NCBI GenBank assembly: GCA_963812885.1
Contig: CAWEWZ010000004.1
Location: forward strand, 1-64,000
Reading direction: 5' to 3'
Source: Bog-756 sp963812885
GTDB lineage: Bacteria > Actinomycetota > Acidimicrobiia > Acidimicrobiales > RAAP-2
Length of the DNA stretch: 64,000 nucleotides
Below the pieces are notes generated by a model, which did no database searches, had not been told where the DNA came from, and worked only from the letters and a program-made list of their open reading frames with translations. The translations under genes and the position numbers were made by a program. How positions within the stretch are numbered: the stretch's first letter is position 1; each line of letters opens with the position of its first letter. Shown in pieces: positions 43,021 to 51,959 of the stretch.

Positions 43021-43449
43021 TTGAACTTTCAGGGCGTCGTCATGAACGTGGCTGACCTCGACCGGTCGATTGACTTCTATCGGGAGGTACTCGGCTTCAC
43101 GCTGCTGTCCCAGGAGGACCAGTTGGCGGCGGCCAGTGCTCCCGGCAGCAACGGAGAGCAGGTCATCGTGCTGCGGGCGATTGGGAGCAGTCCCCTCAGC
43201 GGTGGTCGCCACATCGGTCTGCGAGCCTACGTACTCGAGGTCGAGTCAGCCGATCAACTGGAGCGGATCGCCAGCGAGTTGGAGGCTCGGAAAGTCCTCC
43301 TCAACCGGCGCGACCACAGCGATTGGACCGCAGTAGTGGGCCGCGACCCGGATGGGGTGGCCGTCGTCGTGGCCTGGCACCCCGCCGACGGGAATGCCGA
43401 GGACAGCTGGAAGACAATGGACGATTTTCTCTACGGAATCGGCGAGTAG
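43021..43449 (+). CDS. VOC family protein
   Basis: 142 residues from TTG 43021, which follows CTGGAG by 9 bases. 'FQGVVMNVADLDRSIDFYRE' and 'VLGFTLLSQEDQLAAASAPG' form the first half; 'HIGLRAYVLEVESADQLERI' and 'GRDPDGVAVVVAWHPA' the second. The family includes glyoxalases and fosfomycin- and bleomycin-resistance proteins. It lies between the nitronate monooxygenase-like gene and paralogue B of the peroxiredoxin-like pair, all on one strand. A role in detoxifying an electrophile is inferred from context. Confidence 0.8.
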   Translation: MNFQGVVMNVADLDRSIDFYREVLGFTLLSQEDQLAAASAPGSNGEQVIVLRAIGSSPLSGGRHIGLRAYVLEVESADQLERIASELEARKVLLNRRDHSDWTAVVGRDPDGVAVVVAWHPADGNAEDSWKTMDDFLYGIGE

Positions 43450-43488
43450 GCGAACCCGGAGAGCCGAAGGATCGAGGAGGACACGAGC

Positions 43489-44108
43489 ATGCGAAAAGAC
43501 ATCGTTGTCGGAGCCACCTTTCCCGACTACCAACTCGAGGACCAGACAGGAGTTCTCCGAAAACTCTCTGAGCTCCAGGGCGGCAATCCGATGGTCCTCC
43601 ATCTGTCGAGGGGATCGTACGATCCCAAGGAGCATCGATTCCTCAGGAATCTGGTGGAGAGTTACCCGGAGTTCCGCGTCGCCTACACGCGGCTCGTCGT
43701 CATCTCCACGGACAACCCACTCAACCTCAACGAGTTCCGCGACTCACTGGGCGCTTCGTGGCCCTTTCTGGGTGACCCGGAGAGAACCGTGCAACACGAC
43801 CTCGACATCGAGGAGTTCACCGATCCTCACAATCCCATGATTCCCCACACCTTCGTCCTGGAGCCGGGACTGAAGATTTTCAGCCTGTACAACGGCTACT
43901 GGTACTGGGGCCGACCGACGATGAACGAACTGCACGTGGATCTCCGGGCCGTCCTGCAGAAATCCGTCCCGATTTTGATCTGGGCGCCCCGGGCCTCCGC
44001 GAGGCCTGGGATAGCGGGGACCGGGAGATGTTCCTCGTCGATACGCTCGATCCACCGATCCGATACACCGAGGGCGGGACCGTCGGGATCAAACGTGGAG
44101 GCCTCTAG
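43489..44108 (+). CDS. Peroxiredoxin-like protein, paralogue B, without the cysteine (one frame break)
   Basis: About 206 residues after repair. It aligns end to end with paralogue A: 'GATFPDYQLEDQTGVLRKLS', 'LHLSRGSYDPKEHRFLRNLV', 'PHTFVLEPGLKIFSLYNGYW', 'YWGRPTMNELHVDL'. At the Cys of paralogue A ('GNYCPKEH') this has Asp ('GSYDPKEH', codon GAT). Near 43951-43955 a base seems to be missing; in the next frame the shared C-terminus continues 'IRPDFDLGAPGLREAWDSGD' to a TAG at 44106. GAGGAGG precedes ATG 43489. It may be a partner or binding protein rather than a peroxidase. Confidence 0.78.
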
Positions 44109-44245
44109 GGATCCGAGCGCGATCACGGCCCCTTTCGAGCCAAGATTGCAGTGCGCTGACGACAGTGAAAGCCTGTGCCAGTCGACCTCACTCCCAGACA
44201 CCGGGTGAGTAGCTCGGGCGGCCATTGCTTCGGAGGAGAATGAGG

Positions 44246-45893
44246 ATGACGGACACAACGACGACCCCGGCGGCGAGTACTCCATCAGCGAAGAAGGGGT
44301 GGCTGGCGCTGGTGGCGCTGGCCACGGCGCAGTTCGTGATGGTGCTCGACCAGTCGGTGATGAACGTCTCGATCAGTTCGCTGGTCAAGGACTTCAACAC
44401 CACGGTGACGACCATCCAGGCCGTCATCACTCTCTACTGCCTGGTCATGGCCATGCTCATGATGACCGGGGCCAAGGTCGGAGACATGATCGGTCGTCGC
44501 AGAGCCTTCGTGATCGGTCTGGTCATCTATGCCTGCGGATCGGCCCTGACCGCGGTCTCGCAATCGGTATTCGTGCTGGCCCTCGGCTGGTCGGTCCTCG
44601 AAGGGATCGGCGCCGCGCTGGTCCTTCCCGCCCTCGCCGCGCTGATAGCGGGCAACTTCGAGGGTGCCCGCCGGAAGGTCGCCTACGCGGTCATCGGCGG
44701 CGTGGCGGGCGCCGGAATCGCCATCGGCCCGATCCTCGGAGGTTGGGCAACGACGAACGTCACCTGGCGGATCGTATTCGTGGGCGAGGTGGTCCTCGTC
44801 GCCTTCATCCTGGTCATGACCCCGAAGGTCGGCGACGCCCCCCGCCCGGGACCGGCGCCGAAACTCGACTACGTCGGCTCGGTGCTCTCGGCTGCCGGCC
44901 TCGGGGTCTTCGTCTTCGGGGTCCTCCAGTCGAGCACCTGGGGATGGGTGAAACCCAAGAACTCACCGATCACCGTCTTCGGGTTCTCGCTGACGCTCTT
45001 CGTCATCGCTGCCGGCGGCGTTCTGATTTGGGGGTTCGTCACCTGGCAGCGGCATCGTGAGGCGGTGCACCGGGACCCGCTCGTCCATCTGTCTCTGGCT
45101 CGGGTCCCGACGGTGCGGTCCGGACTGATCGGGCTCTTCTCGCAGAACCTGATTCTGATGGGCGTCTTCTTCGTAATCCCCCTCTACCTCCAGCTCGTTC
45201 TGGGCCTCAGCGCTCTCGAGACGGGGATCAAGATGCTGCCCGTCTCGATCACGATGTTCCTCACCTCGGCCATCGGATCGCGGCTCTCCAATCGATTCGC
45301 CGTGCGCTCCATCGTCCGTGCCGGACTGATCGTGACCCTGGCCGGGACCCTGATATTGCTCGTCCACGATCAAGCCCACCCTGTCGAACGCCGGCTTCGC
45401 CCTGGGTATGGGCGTGCTCGGGATCGGAATGGGCCTGATGGTCTCCCAGTTGGGCAATGTGGTCCAATCCTCTGTCGAGGAGTCGGGACGAAGTGAGGCC
45501 GGAGGCTTGCAGTACACCGGACAGCAGCTCGGCTCCTCACTCGGAGTGGCCCTCATCGGTGCGATCGTGCTCATCGGTCTGACCAGCACGTTCATCTCCA
45601 ACATCGAGAAGGACACCCGCATCAGTTCGGAAGTGGCGGCCCAGGTGAGCGTGGCCGCCGGAAACAACACCAACTTCGTTTCGGCCGACGAGGTCCAGCA
45701 CGCGGCCACCGAGGCGGGACTGGACACCGCGTCCACGACCGCGCTGGTGGAGGACTACGAGGCTGCGCAGCTCCGCTCGCTCAAGGCCGGGCTGCTGGCG
45801 GCAGGCCTGCTGGCACTCATCGCACTCGCCTCCACGAGGGAGCTACCGCACGGTCCGACATCCAGGAGCGAACGCCAACTCGCAGCCGACTGA
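44246..45893 (+). CDS. MFS exporter, DHA2 type (one frame break)
   Basis: About 548 residues after repair, 14 predicted helices. 'QFVMVLDQSVMNVSISSLVK' (helix 1), 'GAKVGDMIGRRRAFVIGLVI' (motif A) and 'LEGIGAALVLPALAALIAGN' are DHA2 landmarks. One extra base around 45361-45368 splits 'LIVTLAGTLILLV' from 'IKPTLSNAGFALGMGVLGIG'; the second frame then runs to 45893. ATG 44246 has GGAGGAG upstream. It closes the peroxiredoxin/NMO/VOC cluster and could export the same toxic compound that those enzymes treat. Confidence 0.86.
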
Positions 45894-45974
45894 GTATGTC
45901 GCAATCCTCGAAGGGTTCCGCAGCGAGCCGCCAGGCCTGATCGGACAAGGTTTTGGGGGTGGGGGTGGCGTGGT

Positions 45975-46058
45975 TCAAAAGTCCTCGGTCATCTTGGACA
46001 GAATTTTGGCAACGGAAGGACCGAGGGCTTCGATTCGCTCATTGACGCTGAGGCTCAT
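45975..46058 (-). CDS. Possible 27-residue peptide or gene remnant
   Basis: On the minus strand ATG 46058 opens 'MSLSVNERIEALGPSVAKIL' and ends 'SKMTEDF' before TGA. The composition is protein-like, with an amphipathic helix. It lies in the 277-base gap between the MFS gene and the acyltransferase, at the border of the lower-GC block. It has no clear ribosome site. It may be the end of a lost gene. Confidence 0.25.
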   Translation of the reverse strand: MSLSVNERIEALGPSVAKILSKMTEDF

Positions 46059-46170
46059 GTCTCGATGCGAAGGTTGGCTGAGCAAACCTGACATCGGAGT
46101 TGCTGTACCATCGCCCTAGCTTGTTCGAGCGTCCGAGACTCAATTCTGGGCTTAACCGGGTGGCAATCCA

Positions 46171-48204
46171 TTGGCAGAGGTCGTTGCTCACGAACTGGAT
46201 GTTGCTGGGCAATCGTCGCCACTCGATACAGACCCCACTGATTCAAGCTCGGTCTCCCATACGCGCACAGCATCCCTGGATGGCATTAGGGCATTCGCTG
46301 TCCTTTCAGTCATCGCCTACCACGCCGGAATTTCATGGGTCGGTGGAGGTCTTCTGGGCGTTGACGTCTTTTTCGTCCTCTCTGGATTTTTGATCACCTC
46401 GCTGATCTGCCGCGAACTTCGCCTGAGCAACACCATCAAGTTGGAAAGATTCTGGGCGCAGCGTGCGCGTCGGCTGTTGCCGGCATTGTTCGTGCTCCTC
46501 GTCGGCGTCGCACTTTACGCATACGCCTTCAGAGGCACGCTCGACTTGAAGTCTATTCGTGACGATGCCTTTGCAACGCTGTTGTATGTGTCGAATTGGC
46601 ATTTCATTATTTCTGACCAAGGCTATTTCGCACAGGCCGGAGCCCCGTCACCGCTGTTGCACACGTGGTCGCTTGCCGTCGAAGAGCAGTATTACCTGAT
46701 TTGGCCCCTGATCGCGCTGATTGTCGTGCGCCTCCGGGGTGTTAACGCACTAGCCAAGGTCGCCGCCATAGGTGCTGCAGCGTCCGCCCTTTTGATGGGA
46801 ACGATGTACTGGGCTGGCGTCTCAATCGATCGCCTCTACTACGGTACTGATACCCGCGCTCAGGCACTTCTCATCGGATCATTCCTGGGAGCAGTTGGTT
46901 CTCACACGGGAAGCAGATTCAATATTCTGCCCACTCGCTGGACGCGGAGCCGTTGGCAGCACCGCTTCTGGAGCCTCTTGGGAGTCGGCGGCGCGATCTT
47001 TCTGGTCTGGGCTTGGCATGATCTTCAAGGCCAGAATGGTGCTTTGTATGTCGGCGGCTTCTTCTGTGTGGGCCTGGCCGTCGCGTGCGTGATTGTCGCT
47101 TGCATCACGTTTCCGGGATCGATCTTGGCTCGTCTATGTTCCTTACGTGCCCTTGTATATATCGGGCGCATCTCGTATGGACTCTATCTGTACCACTGGC
47201 CCCTCTTTCTTGCCATAGATCACGCTCACACTGGGTTATTGGGAGTTCCGTTACTGGTCGCCCGGCTGGCAGCCACGTTTTGCGCCGCTTCCATCTCGTT
47301 CTTTGCAATCGAGGAGCCTATTCGGAGGCGGCGTGTGCTGAAGGGGCGGATCGCTTGGCCCGCAATGGGAGCAGCGGTGGTCGTGTCGGTATTGGCTCTG
47401 TCCTTCGCAACCGTTTCGCCCGCCGTTGCCACCGTCCCTGTGAGGGGCGAGAATGCGTCGATCGCCCAAACTCGATCTCTCCGTGCAGCAGGTGCATTTA
47501 CAACTCATCCGATCAGATTCTTGCTCCTGGGTGATTCGGTTGCGCTCACCCTGGGCACAGGGCTCAATCACCAATCCGTCAGTCACTATGGCGTGGAGGT
47601 AACCGACAAGGGGGACCTCGGGTGCGACCTCGACTCAGTGGAGGTGAACCTCTCGGGTTCAGTCGGTCCCGCAACACCCGGGTGTTTGCATTGGAGATCC
47701 GTCTGGGCCAAATACATTGCGCAGGACCACCCCGATGTTGTCGGTGTGCTCATTGGGCGGTGGGAGGTCAGCGACCACTTCTACGGCGGTACTTGGGTAC
47801 ACATCGGTGAGGCATCGTGGGATGAGCACATTGCTTCGGAGCTCGATCAACTCTTCGGCATTCTGTCGTCGAGAGGCGCAAGAATTATTGTATTCACGAT
47901 GCCCTATGTAGACCCACCCAATGAGGCTGCTGATGGGGCGCCGTTCTCGGAGAACACTCCGGCCCGAACGGCTCTGTTCAATAAGCTCCTGCTGACAACG
48001 GCGAGCCGGGCGCGAGAGAAGATAACCATCATCGATCTGAATCGGTTGATCGATCCCAGCGGTCACTTTCAACCTCACATTGATGGCGTCCAAGTCCGGT
48101 GGTCAGACGGGGTTCACATAACCAAAGCGGGAGGAGAATGGCTTCAGCCAAACGTTCTCCCGGTTATTGCCGAACAGGGGCTTCTTGCCCGGGCCGATCG
48201 CTGA
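46171..48204 (+). CDS. Acyltransferase 3 with C-terminal SGNH domain (OafA-like)
   Basis: 677 residues. Ten membrane helices (~40-420) include the acyltransferase-3 motifs 'LDGIRAFAVLSVIAYHAG', 'GVDVFFVLSGFLITSLICRE' and 'RFWAQRARRLLPALFVLL' plus 'HTWSLAVEEQYYLIWPL'. The periplasmic SGNH hydrolase-like tail (~470-677) has the Ser motif 'IRFLLLGDSVALTLGTG' and 'DGVHITKAGGEWLQ' (Asp, His). These enzymes O-acetylate cell-surface sugars. TTG 46171 is the likely start. Base composition is clearly lower in GC, and codons are more mixed, than in neighbouring regions, suggesting transfer. Confidence 0.88.
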   Translation: MAEVVAHELDVAGQSSPLDTDPTDSSSVSHTRTASLDGIRAFAVLSVIAYHAGISWVGGGLLGVDVFFVLSGFLITSLICRELRLSNTIKLERFWAQRARRLLPALFVLLVGVALYAYAFRGTLDLKSIRDDAFATLLYVSNWHFIISDQGYFAQAGAPSPLLHTWSLAVEEQYYLIWPLIALIVVRLRGVNALAKVAAIGAAASALLMGTMYWAGVSIDRLYYGTDTRAQALLIGSFLGAVGSHTGSRFNILPTRWTRSRWQHRFWSLLGVGGAIFLVWAWHDLQGQNGALYVGGFFCVGLAVACVIVACITFPGSILARLCSLRALVYIGRISYGLYLYHWPLFLAIDHAHTGLLGVPLLVARLAATFCAASISFFAIEEPIRRRRVLKGRIAWPAMGAAVVVSVLALSFATVSPAVATVPVRGENASIAQTRSLRAAGAFTTHPIRFLLLGDSVALTLGTGLNHQSVSHYGVEVTDKGDLGCDLDSVEVNLSGSVGPATPGCLHWRSVWAKYIAQDHPDVVGVLIGRWEVSDHFYGGTWVHIGEASWDEHIASELDQLFGILSSRGARIIVFTMPYVDPPNEAADGAPFSENTPARTALFNKLLLTTASRAREKITIIDLNRLIDPSGHFQPHIDGVQVRWSDGVHITKAGGEWLQPNVLPVIAEQGLLARADR

Positions 48205-48323
48205 ATTCCGCCCGCACCGAGTCTCGATTGTCAGGATGTCGAGCGGGCCCGGCGTGCTCCACGGGGTGGCGATTCGAAGAACTGGCATAGTCACCTACCC
48301 GATGCGAGCGATCCCACGCTGAC

Positions 48324-48851
48324 ATGACTGGGACTAGCGTGAGCGCCGTGCGCGGTTCGCAGCCTACGCTAGGACGGCAAACCCGAAGCTTCCGCAAGCC
48401 GGTGAACATGCGTTGGGCCGCTGTGCCCGTGGCCGTGATCTCAACGGTCGCTCTGACGGTTGTGGCCATTTGCGGTGTTCAGCACACGAAGGAGGCAACT
48501 GCGAGCGGGCAGAGCGCCGCATGGAACTTGGACGACAGCTACTGGAGTTGCTTAGAGCGGCAAGCTCAAAGTCTGGTACAGCCTGCAGAGCGTGTGTGGA
48601 TCGACCCGTCTTTCGATCTCAACAAGAAGGTCACCCTTGAGTTCATACTTGCTCCCTGGGCAGTTCTGGTTGTCAACCGGGACCAGGCGCGAGCCTGGCT
48701 CAATCTTCGCACCACTCAGGGACCCGGGACTTGCCTGGGTTCGGAAGTCTACGGGCGCTTCCAGGACCTCAATGGGTCGCACTCTGTCACGCGAACAGGA
48801 ACCGGGGCATCGCTGTTCAGTGACCAGCCCTTGCCATCAACGCCCCTGTGA
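48324..48851 (+). CDS. Unknown membrane-anchored protein
   Basis: 175 residues with one membrane segment, 'WAAVPVAVISTVALTVVAIC' (~31-50), and an extracytoplasmic domain with two Cys ('DSYWSCLERQAQ' and 'GPGTCLGSEVYGR') that could form a disulphide. I recognise no family. The stop overlaps the GTG of the next membrane protein (GTGA), so the two probably work together. It belongs to the lower-GC block and follows the acyltransferase gene by about 120 bases. Confidence 0.6.
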   Translation: MTGTSVSAVRGSQPTLGRQTRSFRKPVNMRWAAVPVAVISTVALTVVAICGVQHTKEATASGQSAAWNLDDSYWSCLERQAQSLVQPAERVWIDPSFDLNKKVTLEFILAPWAVLVVNRDQARAWLNLRTTQGPGTCLGSEVYGRFQDLNGSHSVTRTGTGASLFSDQPLPSTPL

Positions 48852-50365
48852 CCACACTTCCTGCCGCTTGTTTGGCTCTGTTCGTACTGGGCGCATCCGG
48901 AGTGGTGCCTGTGATGTGCGTCGTTGGAGTTCGCTGGCAGGCGTTCTTACTCGCCCCGCTCGGCGGTGCAATGATCACCGCCCTCGCCGGGACTTGCTGT
49001 CTCATCACTACTGGTTCCACGATCGTATGGTTTCTCGGTCTGTCCACGGTGGGCCTGGGTATCGGGATAGTTGTATTGCGCTCCCAATGCCGGAACGACC
49101 TTCCGCGAGCCAAGCCTTCTTGGCGACGAGGACACAAGACCTCGAAGGTGGTCGGGCTCTTGGTACTGATCGTCACCGTGGCGTGGTCTCTCCAGCCGTT
49201 GCGGGTTCCGTCGATCGGGTTTGATGCTCGTGGAATCTGGTTGCTTCGGGCAGCTTGGTTTGTTGCCGGTCATCAGGTGGCGTTTGCCGCTTATAGAAAC
49301 CCAGTGCTTCTGGGGATGCACGCCTCATACCCACCCTTAGTTTCGACGACAGTCGCTGTCTCTTGGCAGCTCACCGGAAATCACAGTTATCGGCTGGGCG
49401 TCGTAATGTGCTCAGTGCTGACTGGATGTGCAATTGCAGCAGCAGCATCGGTCTTGCTCGAAACGGGAGACCTCACGACTAGCCACCTTCGAACTCAAAG
49501 TGGCCGAGCGGACGCCGTCGCAAACGGCAGTCAGCGATTCGTCTTGAATGCACCACTTGTCGTCAGCCGGGTAGTCGCTGGGCTCTTCGTGCTCGTCGTG
49601 TTTGATGTCGTCGGTCCCTTCGCTACGAATGGATACGCCGATCCACTCTGGTCAGCTGCTGCAGTTGGAGCGATTGGTTACGGGTTGCTGTTGCCCCTTA
49701 CCTCCGTCAATATCGGAGCGGCTGCAGTCCTTCTCGGAGTAGCCGGTCTGACCAAAGACGAGGGAACTGCAACAGCTATCGCGACGTCGTCGCTGATCGT
49801 CGTCCGATCGGTACGGGAGAGATGGAGAGGCCGTCGTGAGCTCAACGACGGTGGCCACCCCACGACTCGGTATAGAAGTCCAACGGTGGCAATCATCGTT
49901 GGTTGCGTTGGGATCTTGGCTCTGGCCGTGTGGCCGGTTCTTATGCGGTTGATAGGTGCGGCGAAAGACGTCAACACCAGCGGTCCTCGAGAGGGCACGA
50001 TGATCTCGCGCCTTCACCTGACCTTCAACGCCATGTCGCCTCACCTCCACGTGTTGCTACTTGCCGTTCCTATCTCATTGGTTGGTGGAATATTTCTCTG
50101 CGTTGAGCGACGGAGATCGGAGATCGCAACAGACCTGTGGGCCTGGGCCGGACTTTGTTCCGGGTTGCTGATCGTCGCCGGGGCATACATCACAGGACCA
50201 GGGAATGCACCATTTTGGCTCGCAACTTCCGTGCATCGCACCACCATGTTTCCCGCGGTCGTTGCCTGGTTGATCATCGCGGAATGGACAGTGATCTCGA
50301 CCTCTCTAGAGCCAGCTCCCGCGCGATGGACGCGCGATGGAGGGAGCCTCGAGCCCGAAGGTTGA
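48848..50365 (+). CDS. Polytopic membrane protein, possible GT-C glycosyltransferase
   Basis: 505 residues with about 11-12 membrane helices. After the third helix comes 'VPSIGFDARGIWLLRAAWFV', a D-x-R motif in the first large outer loop, the position of the catalytic acid of lipid-linked GT-C glycosyltransferases; 'NGYADPLWSAAAVGAIGYG' and 'LLGVAGLTKDEGTATAIATS' are also like that class. The assignment is tentative. It is co-translated with the preceding unknown protein and belongs to the lower-GC block, probably devoted to surface glycan synthesis. Confidence 0.6.
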   Translation: MTTLPAACLALFVLGASGVVPVMCVVGVRWQAFLLAPLGGAMITALAGTCCLITTGSTIVWFLGLSTVGLGIGIVVLRSQCRNDLPRAKPSWRRGHKTSKVVGLLVLIVTVAWSLQPLRVPSIGFDARGIWLLRAAWFVAGHQVAFAAYRNPVLLGMHASYPPLVSTTVAVSWQLTGNHSYRLGVVMCSVLTGCAIAAAASVLLETGDLTTSHLRTQSGRADAVANGSQRFVLNAPLVVSRVVAGLFVLVVFDVVGPFATNGYADPLWSAAAVGAIGYGLLLPLTSVNIGAAAVLLGVAGLTKDEGTATAIATSSLIVVRSVRERWRGRRELNDGGHPTTRYRSPTVAIIVGCVGILALAVWPVLMRLIGAAKDVNTSGPREGTMISRLHLTFNAMSPHLHVLLLAVPISLVGGIFLCVERRRSEIATDLWAWAGLCSGLLIVAGAYITGPGNAPFWLATSVHRTTMFPAVVAWLIIAEWTVISTSLEPAPARWTRDGGSLEPEG

Positions 50366-50370
50366 GGACA

Positions 50371-50394
50371 GTGGGCGGCGATTATGCCGCTCAC
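50371..50394. terminator. Hairpin between the membrane protein and tRNA-Ala
   Basis: GTGGGCGGC (50371-50379), loop GATTAT, GCCGCTCAC (50386-50394): nine pairs with one G-T wobble read on the plus strand. It lies between the stop of the plus-strand gene and the 3' end of the minus-strand tRNA, so it probably terminates the former. Confidence 0.45.
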
Positions 50395-50407
50395 CAGGAC
50401 GGATGAG

Positions 50408-50481
50408 TGGAGATGACGGGACTCGAACCCGTGACCCCCTGCTTGCAAAGCAGGTGCTCTAGCCAACTGAGCTACATCCCC
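50408..50481 (-). tRNA. tRNA-Ala (anticodon TGC)
   Basis: The minus strand folds into a complete cloverleaf: acceptor GGGGATG / CATCTCC with discriminator A, D arm 'GCTCAGTTGGCTAGAGC', anticodon arm CCTGC-TTTGCAA-GCAGG with anticodon TGC, and T arm 'CGGGTTCGAGTCCCG'. CCA is not encoded. The lower-GC block (46-50.4 kb) lies on the 3' side of this tRNA, the side where islands integrate, although no repeated 3' end was seen at the other border. Confidence 0.95.
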
Positions 50482-50746
50482 GTGTCGGTTGGTCCGATGA
50501 CAGGCGACGGGACTCCGCACCCTCCCGATGGCTCGGGGCTCGGGACACCCACCGGCCGCTTCATCGCCCTTCGAACTGACGGAACCCAGCCTATACGGCT
50601 CACCTGACCCCGCCGGAGCAATCCGCACGACCCCTGCCGCCCGTTCGGAAAGGGGGATATGGTGATGCAACGCGGGCCAGAAGCCCTTCTCGTCGTGCGG
50701 CGGCCGCCGTGACGAACTGATCCGGATCACGAGTGGAGGAATGACC
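50482..50746. other. 265-base intergenic region
   Basis: No gene or structured element was recognised. It should hold the tRNA-Ala promoter (minus) and the promoter of the CMD-like gene (plus). Confidence 0.4.
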
Positions 50747-51091
50747 ATGGCTGTCTCAACCGGTACCAGCGACGTCCTGATCGGCGTGGCCCAGCACGAT
50801 GCCAGTGCCCTCGAGGGACTGTTCCAGGCCCGCCTCGACAACCTGGAGGCATCCGGCCTCGATCCGAAGACCTATTCGCTCTGCAACATCGCCGCCCTGA
50901 TCGCCGCCGACGCCGCCCCCGCCTCCTATGTCTTCCAGGTGGCGTTCGCCCTCGAGGCCGGCGTCTCCCCCGAGGAGATCCTGGGCCTCCTGGTGGCCCT
51001 CAATCCCACGGTGGGCAACGTCCGGATCGTGTCCGCTGCCGCAGAGATCGCATTCGCGCTGGGCATCGAGCTCGATGCCGACGAGAGCTGA
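50747..51091 (+). CDS. Carboxymuconolactone decarboxylase-like protein without CxxC
   Basis: 114 residues, all helical: 'ALEGLFQARLDNLEASGLDP', 'TYSLCNIAALIAADAAPASY', 'VFQVAFALEAGVSPEEILGL' and 'VALNPTVGNVRIVSAAAEIA'. The pattern is the AhpD/CMD fold, but the redox CxxC of AhpD is absent. GGAGGA lies 8 bases before ATG 50747; the upstream ATG 50741 is too close to it. It is followed 11 bases later by a SHOCT-domain protein. The two form a small operon of unknown function. Confidence 0.65.
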   Translation: MAVSTGTSDVLIGVAQHDASALEGLFQARLDNLEASGLDPKTYSLCNIAALIAADAAPASYVFQVAFALEAGVSPEEILGLLVALNPTVGNVRIVSAAAEIAFALGIELDADES

Positions 51092-51102
51092 GGAGGGCTG
51101 AG

Positions 51103-51390
51103 ATGCCGTTCGTTCGCAGACGCCCGCTTCTCCGGGCCGCCGCCGTCGGAGGTGTCGCCTACATGGGCGCCAAGGCCGGGACCAACAGGGCCATTCAGGC
51201 CCAGGGGGCACAGGCCGAGCCCGCCCCCGCCCCGGCCCCGGCACCGGCGCCCGCGCCCGCGCCGGCACCAGCGGCAGCACCCGCCGGTGGCGACACCATC
51301 TCGCGGTTGACCCAGCTGGCGTCGCTCCACGACTCCGGTGCCTTGACTGACGAGGAGTTCGCCGCCGCCAAGGCGCAAGTTCTCGGCTGA
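51103..51390 (+). CDS. SHOCT-domain protein with a Pro-Ala linker
   Basis: 95 residues in three parts: a basic N-terminus with a weak hydrophobic stretch ('RRRPLLRAAAVGGVAYMGAK'), a Pro-Ala dipeptide repeat (~38-62), and a C-terminal SHOCT motif 'SRLTQLASLHDSGALTDEEF' then 'AAAKAQVLG'. SHOCT motifs are short oligomerisation or tethering helices found at protein ends. The Pro-Ala run behaves as a stiff spacer. Probably membrane- or envelope-associated; the role is unknown. Confidence 0.8.
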   Translation: MPFVRRRPLLRAAAVGGVAYMGAKAGTNRAIQAQGAQAEPAPAPAPAPAPAPAPAPAAAPAGGDTISRLTQLASLHDSGALTDEEFAAAKAQVLG

Positions 51391-51458
51391 GTCCGCAGCC
51401 CGGGCCTGCGTGCTGACCCGGCTGGGCCCCCAGTAACAATCGGTCGCCCACTCGGCGC

Positions 51459-51959
51459 TCAGTTCTGGGCCGCCCGGGCCCGCTCGAAGGACCGGGCGAT
51501 CTCGTCCCAGGCCGCCTCGACGCCGTCGAACCCTCCCACCTTGGTCAGCTTGTCCGGCTCGAGGTCCTTGTAGACGTCGAAGAAGTGGGCGATCTCCCGT
51601 GTCAACAGCGGCGGAAGCCCCTCGAGGTCCCTGATCGACTCCCACATCGGGTCGCCCACCGCCACGGAGATGATCTTGGCGTCCGGTCCCTTTTCGTCGG
51701 ACATCCAGAAGACCCCTACCGGGCGGGATTCGACCAGACAACCGGGGAATGTGGGCTCGTCCAGCAGGACCAGGACATCGAGCGGGTCGCCGTCCTCGGC
51801 CAGGGTGTCGGGGACGAACCCGTAGTCCGCCGGATAGAAGGTCGCCGAGAAGAGGCGCCTGTCGAGCCGGATCACGTTGCGTTCGTGGTCGTACTCGTAC
51901 TTGTTCCTGCTCCCCTTCGGTATCTCGACAATGACATCGATGGTGCGGTCATCAGTCAC
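51459..51959 (-). CDS. ppa: Inorganic pyrophosphatase
   Basis: 166 residues, family I soluble pyrophosphatase, hydrolysing PPi to two phosphates with Mg. 'EIPKGSRNKYEYD' is the substrate-binding start, 'FYPADYGFVPDTLAEDG' and 'DGDPLDVLVL' carry the conserved Tyr and catalytic Asps, and 'HFFDVYKDLEPDK' the last conserved helix. GTG start at 51959. It is divergent from polyphosphate kinase at 52164, a sensible pairing of phosphate-metabolism genes. Confidence 0.95.
   Translation of the reverse strand: MTDDRTIDVIVEIPKGSRNKYEYDHERNVIRLDRRLFSATFYPADYGFVPDTLAEDGDPLDVLVLLDEPTFPGCLVESRPVGVFWMSDEKGPDAKIISVAVGDPMWESIRDLEGLPPLLTREIAHFFDVYKDLEPDKLTKVGGFDGVEAAWDEIARSFERARAAQN

Noticed and set aside
45901..46030. 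Inverted repeat CCTCGGTC ... GACCGAGG considered as an insertion-sequence end or attachment site
   Set aside because: Arms are short, the loop is 32 bases, there is no transposase and no copy of the tRNA-Ala 3' end nearby.
51220..51290. GC-rich Pro-Ala repeat considered as a DNA repeat element
   Set aside because: It is in frame within the SHOCT-domain protein and explained by a Pro-Ala linker.
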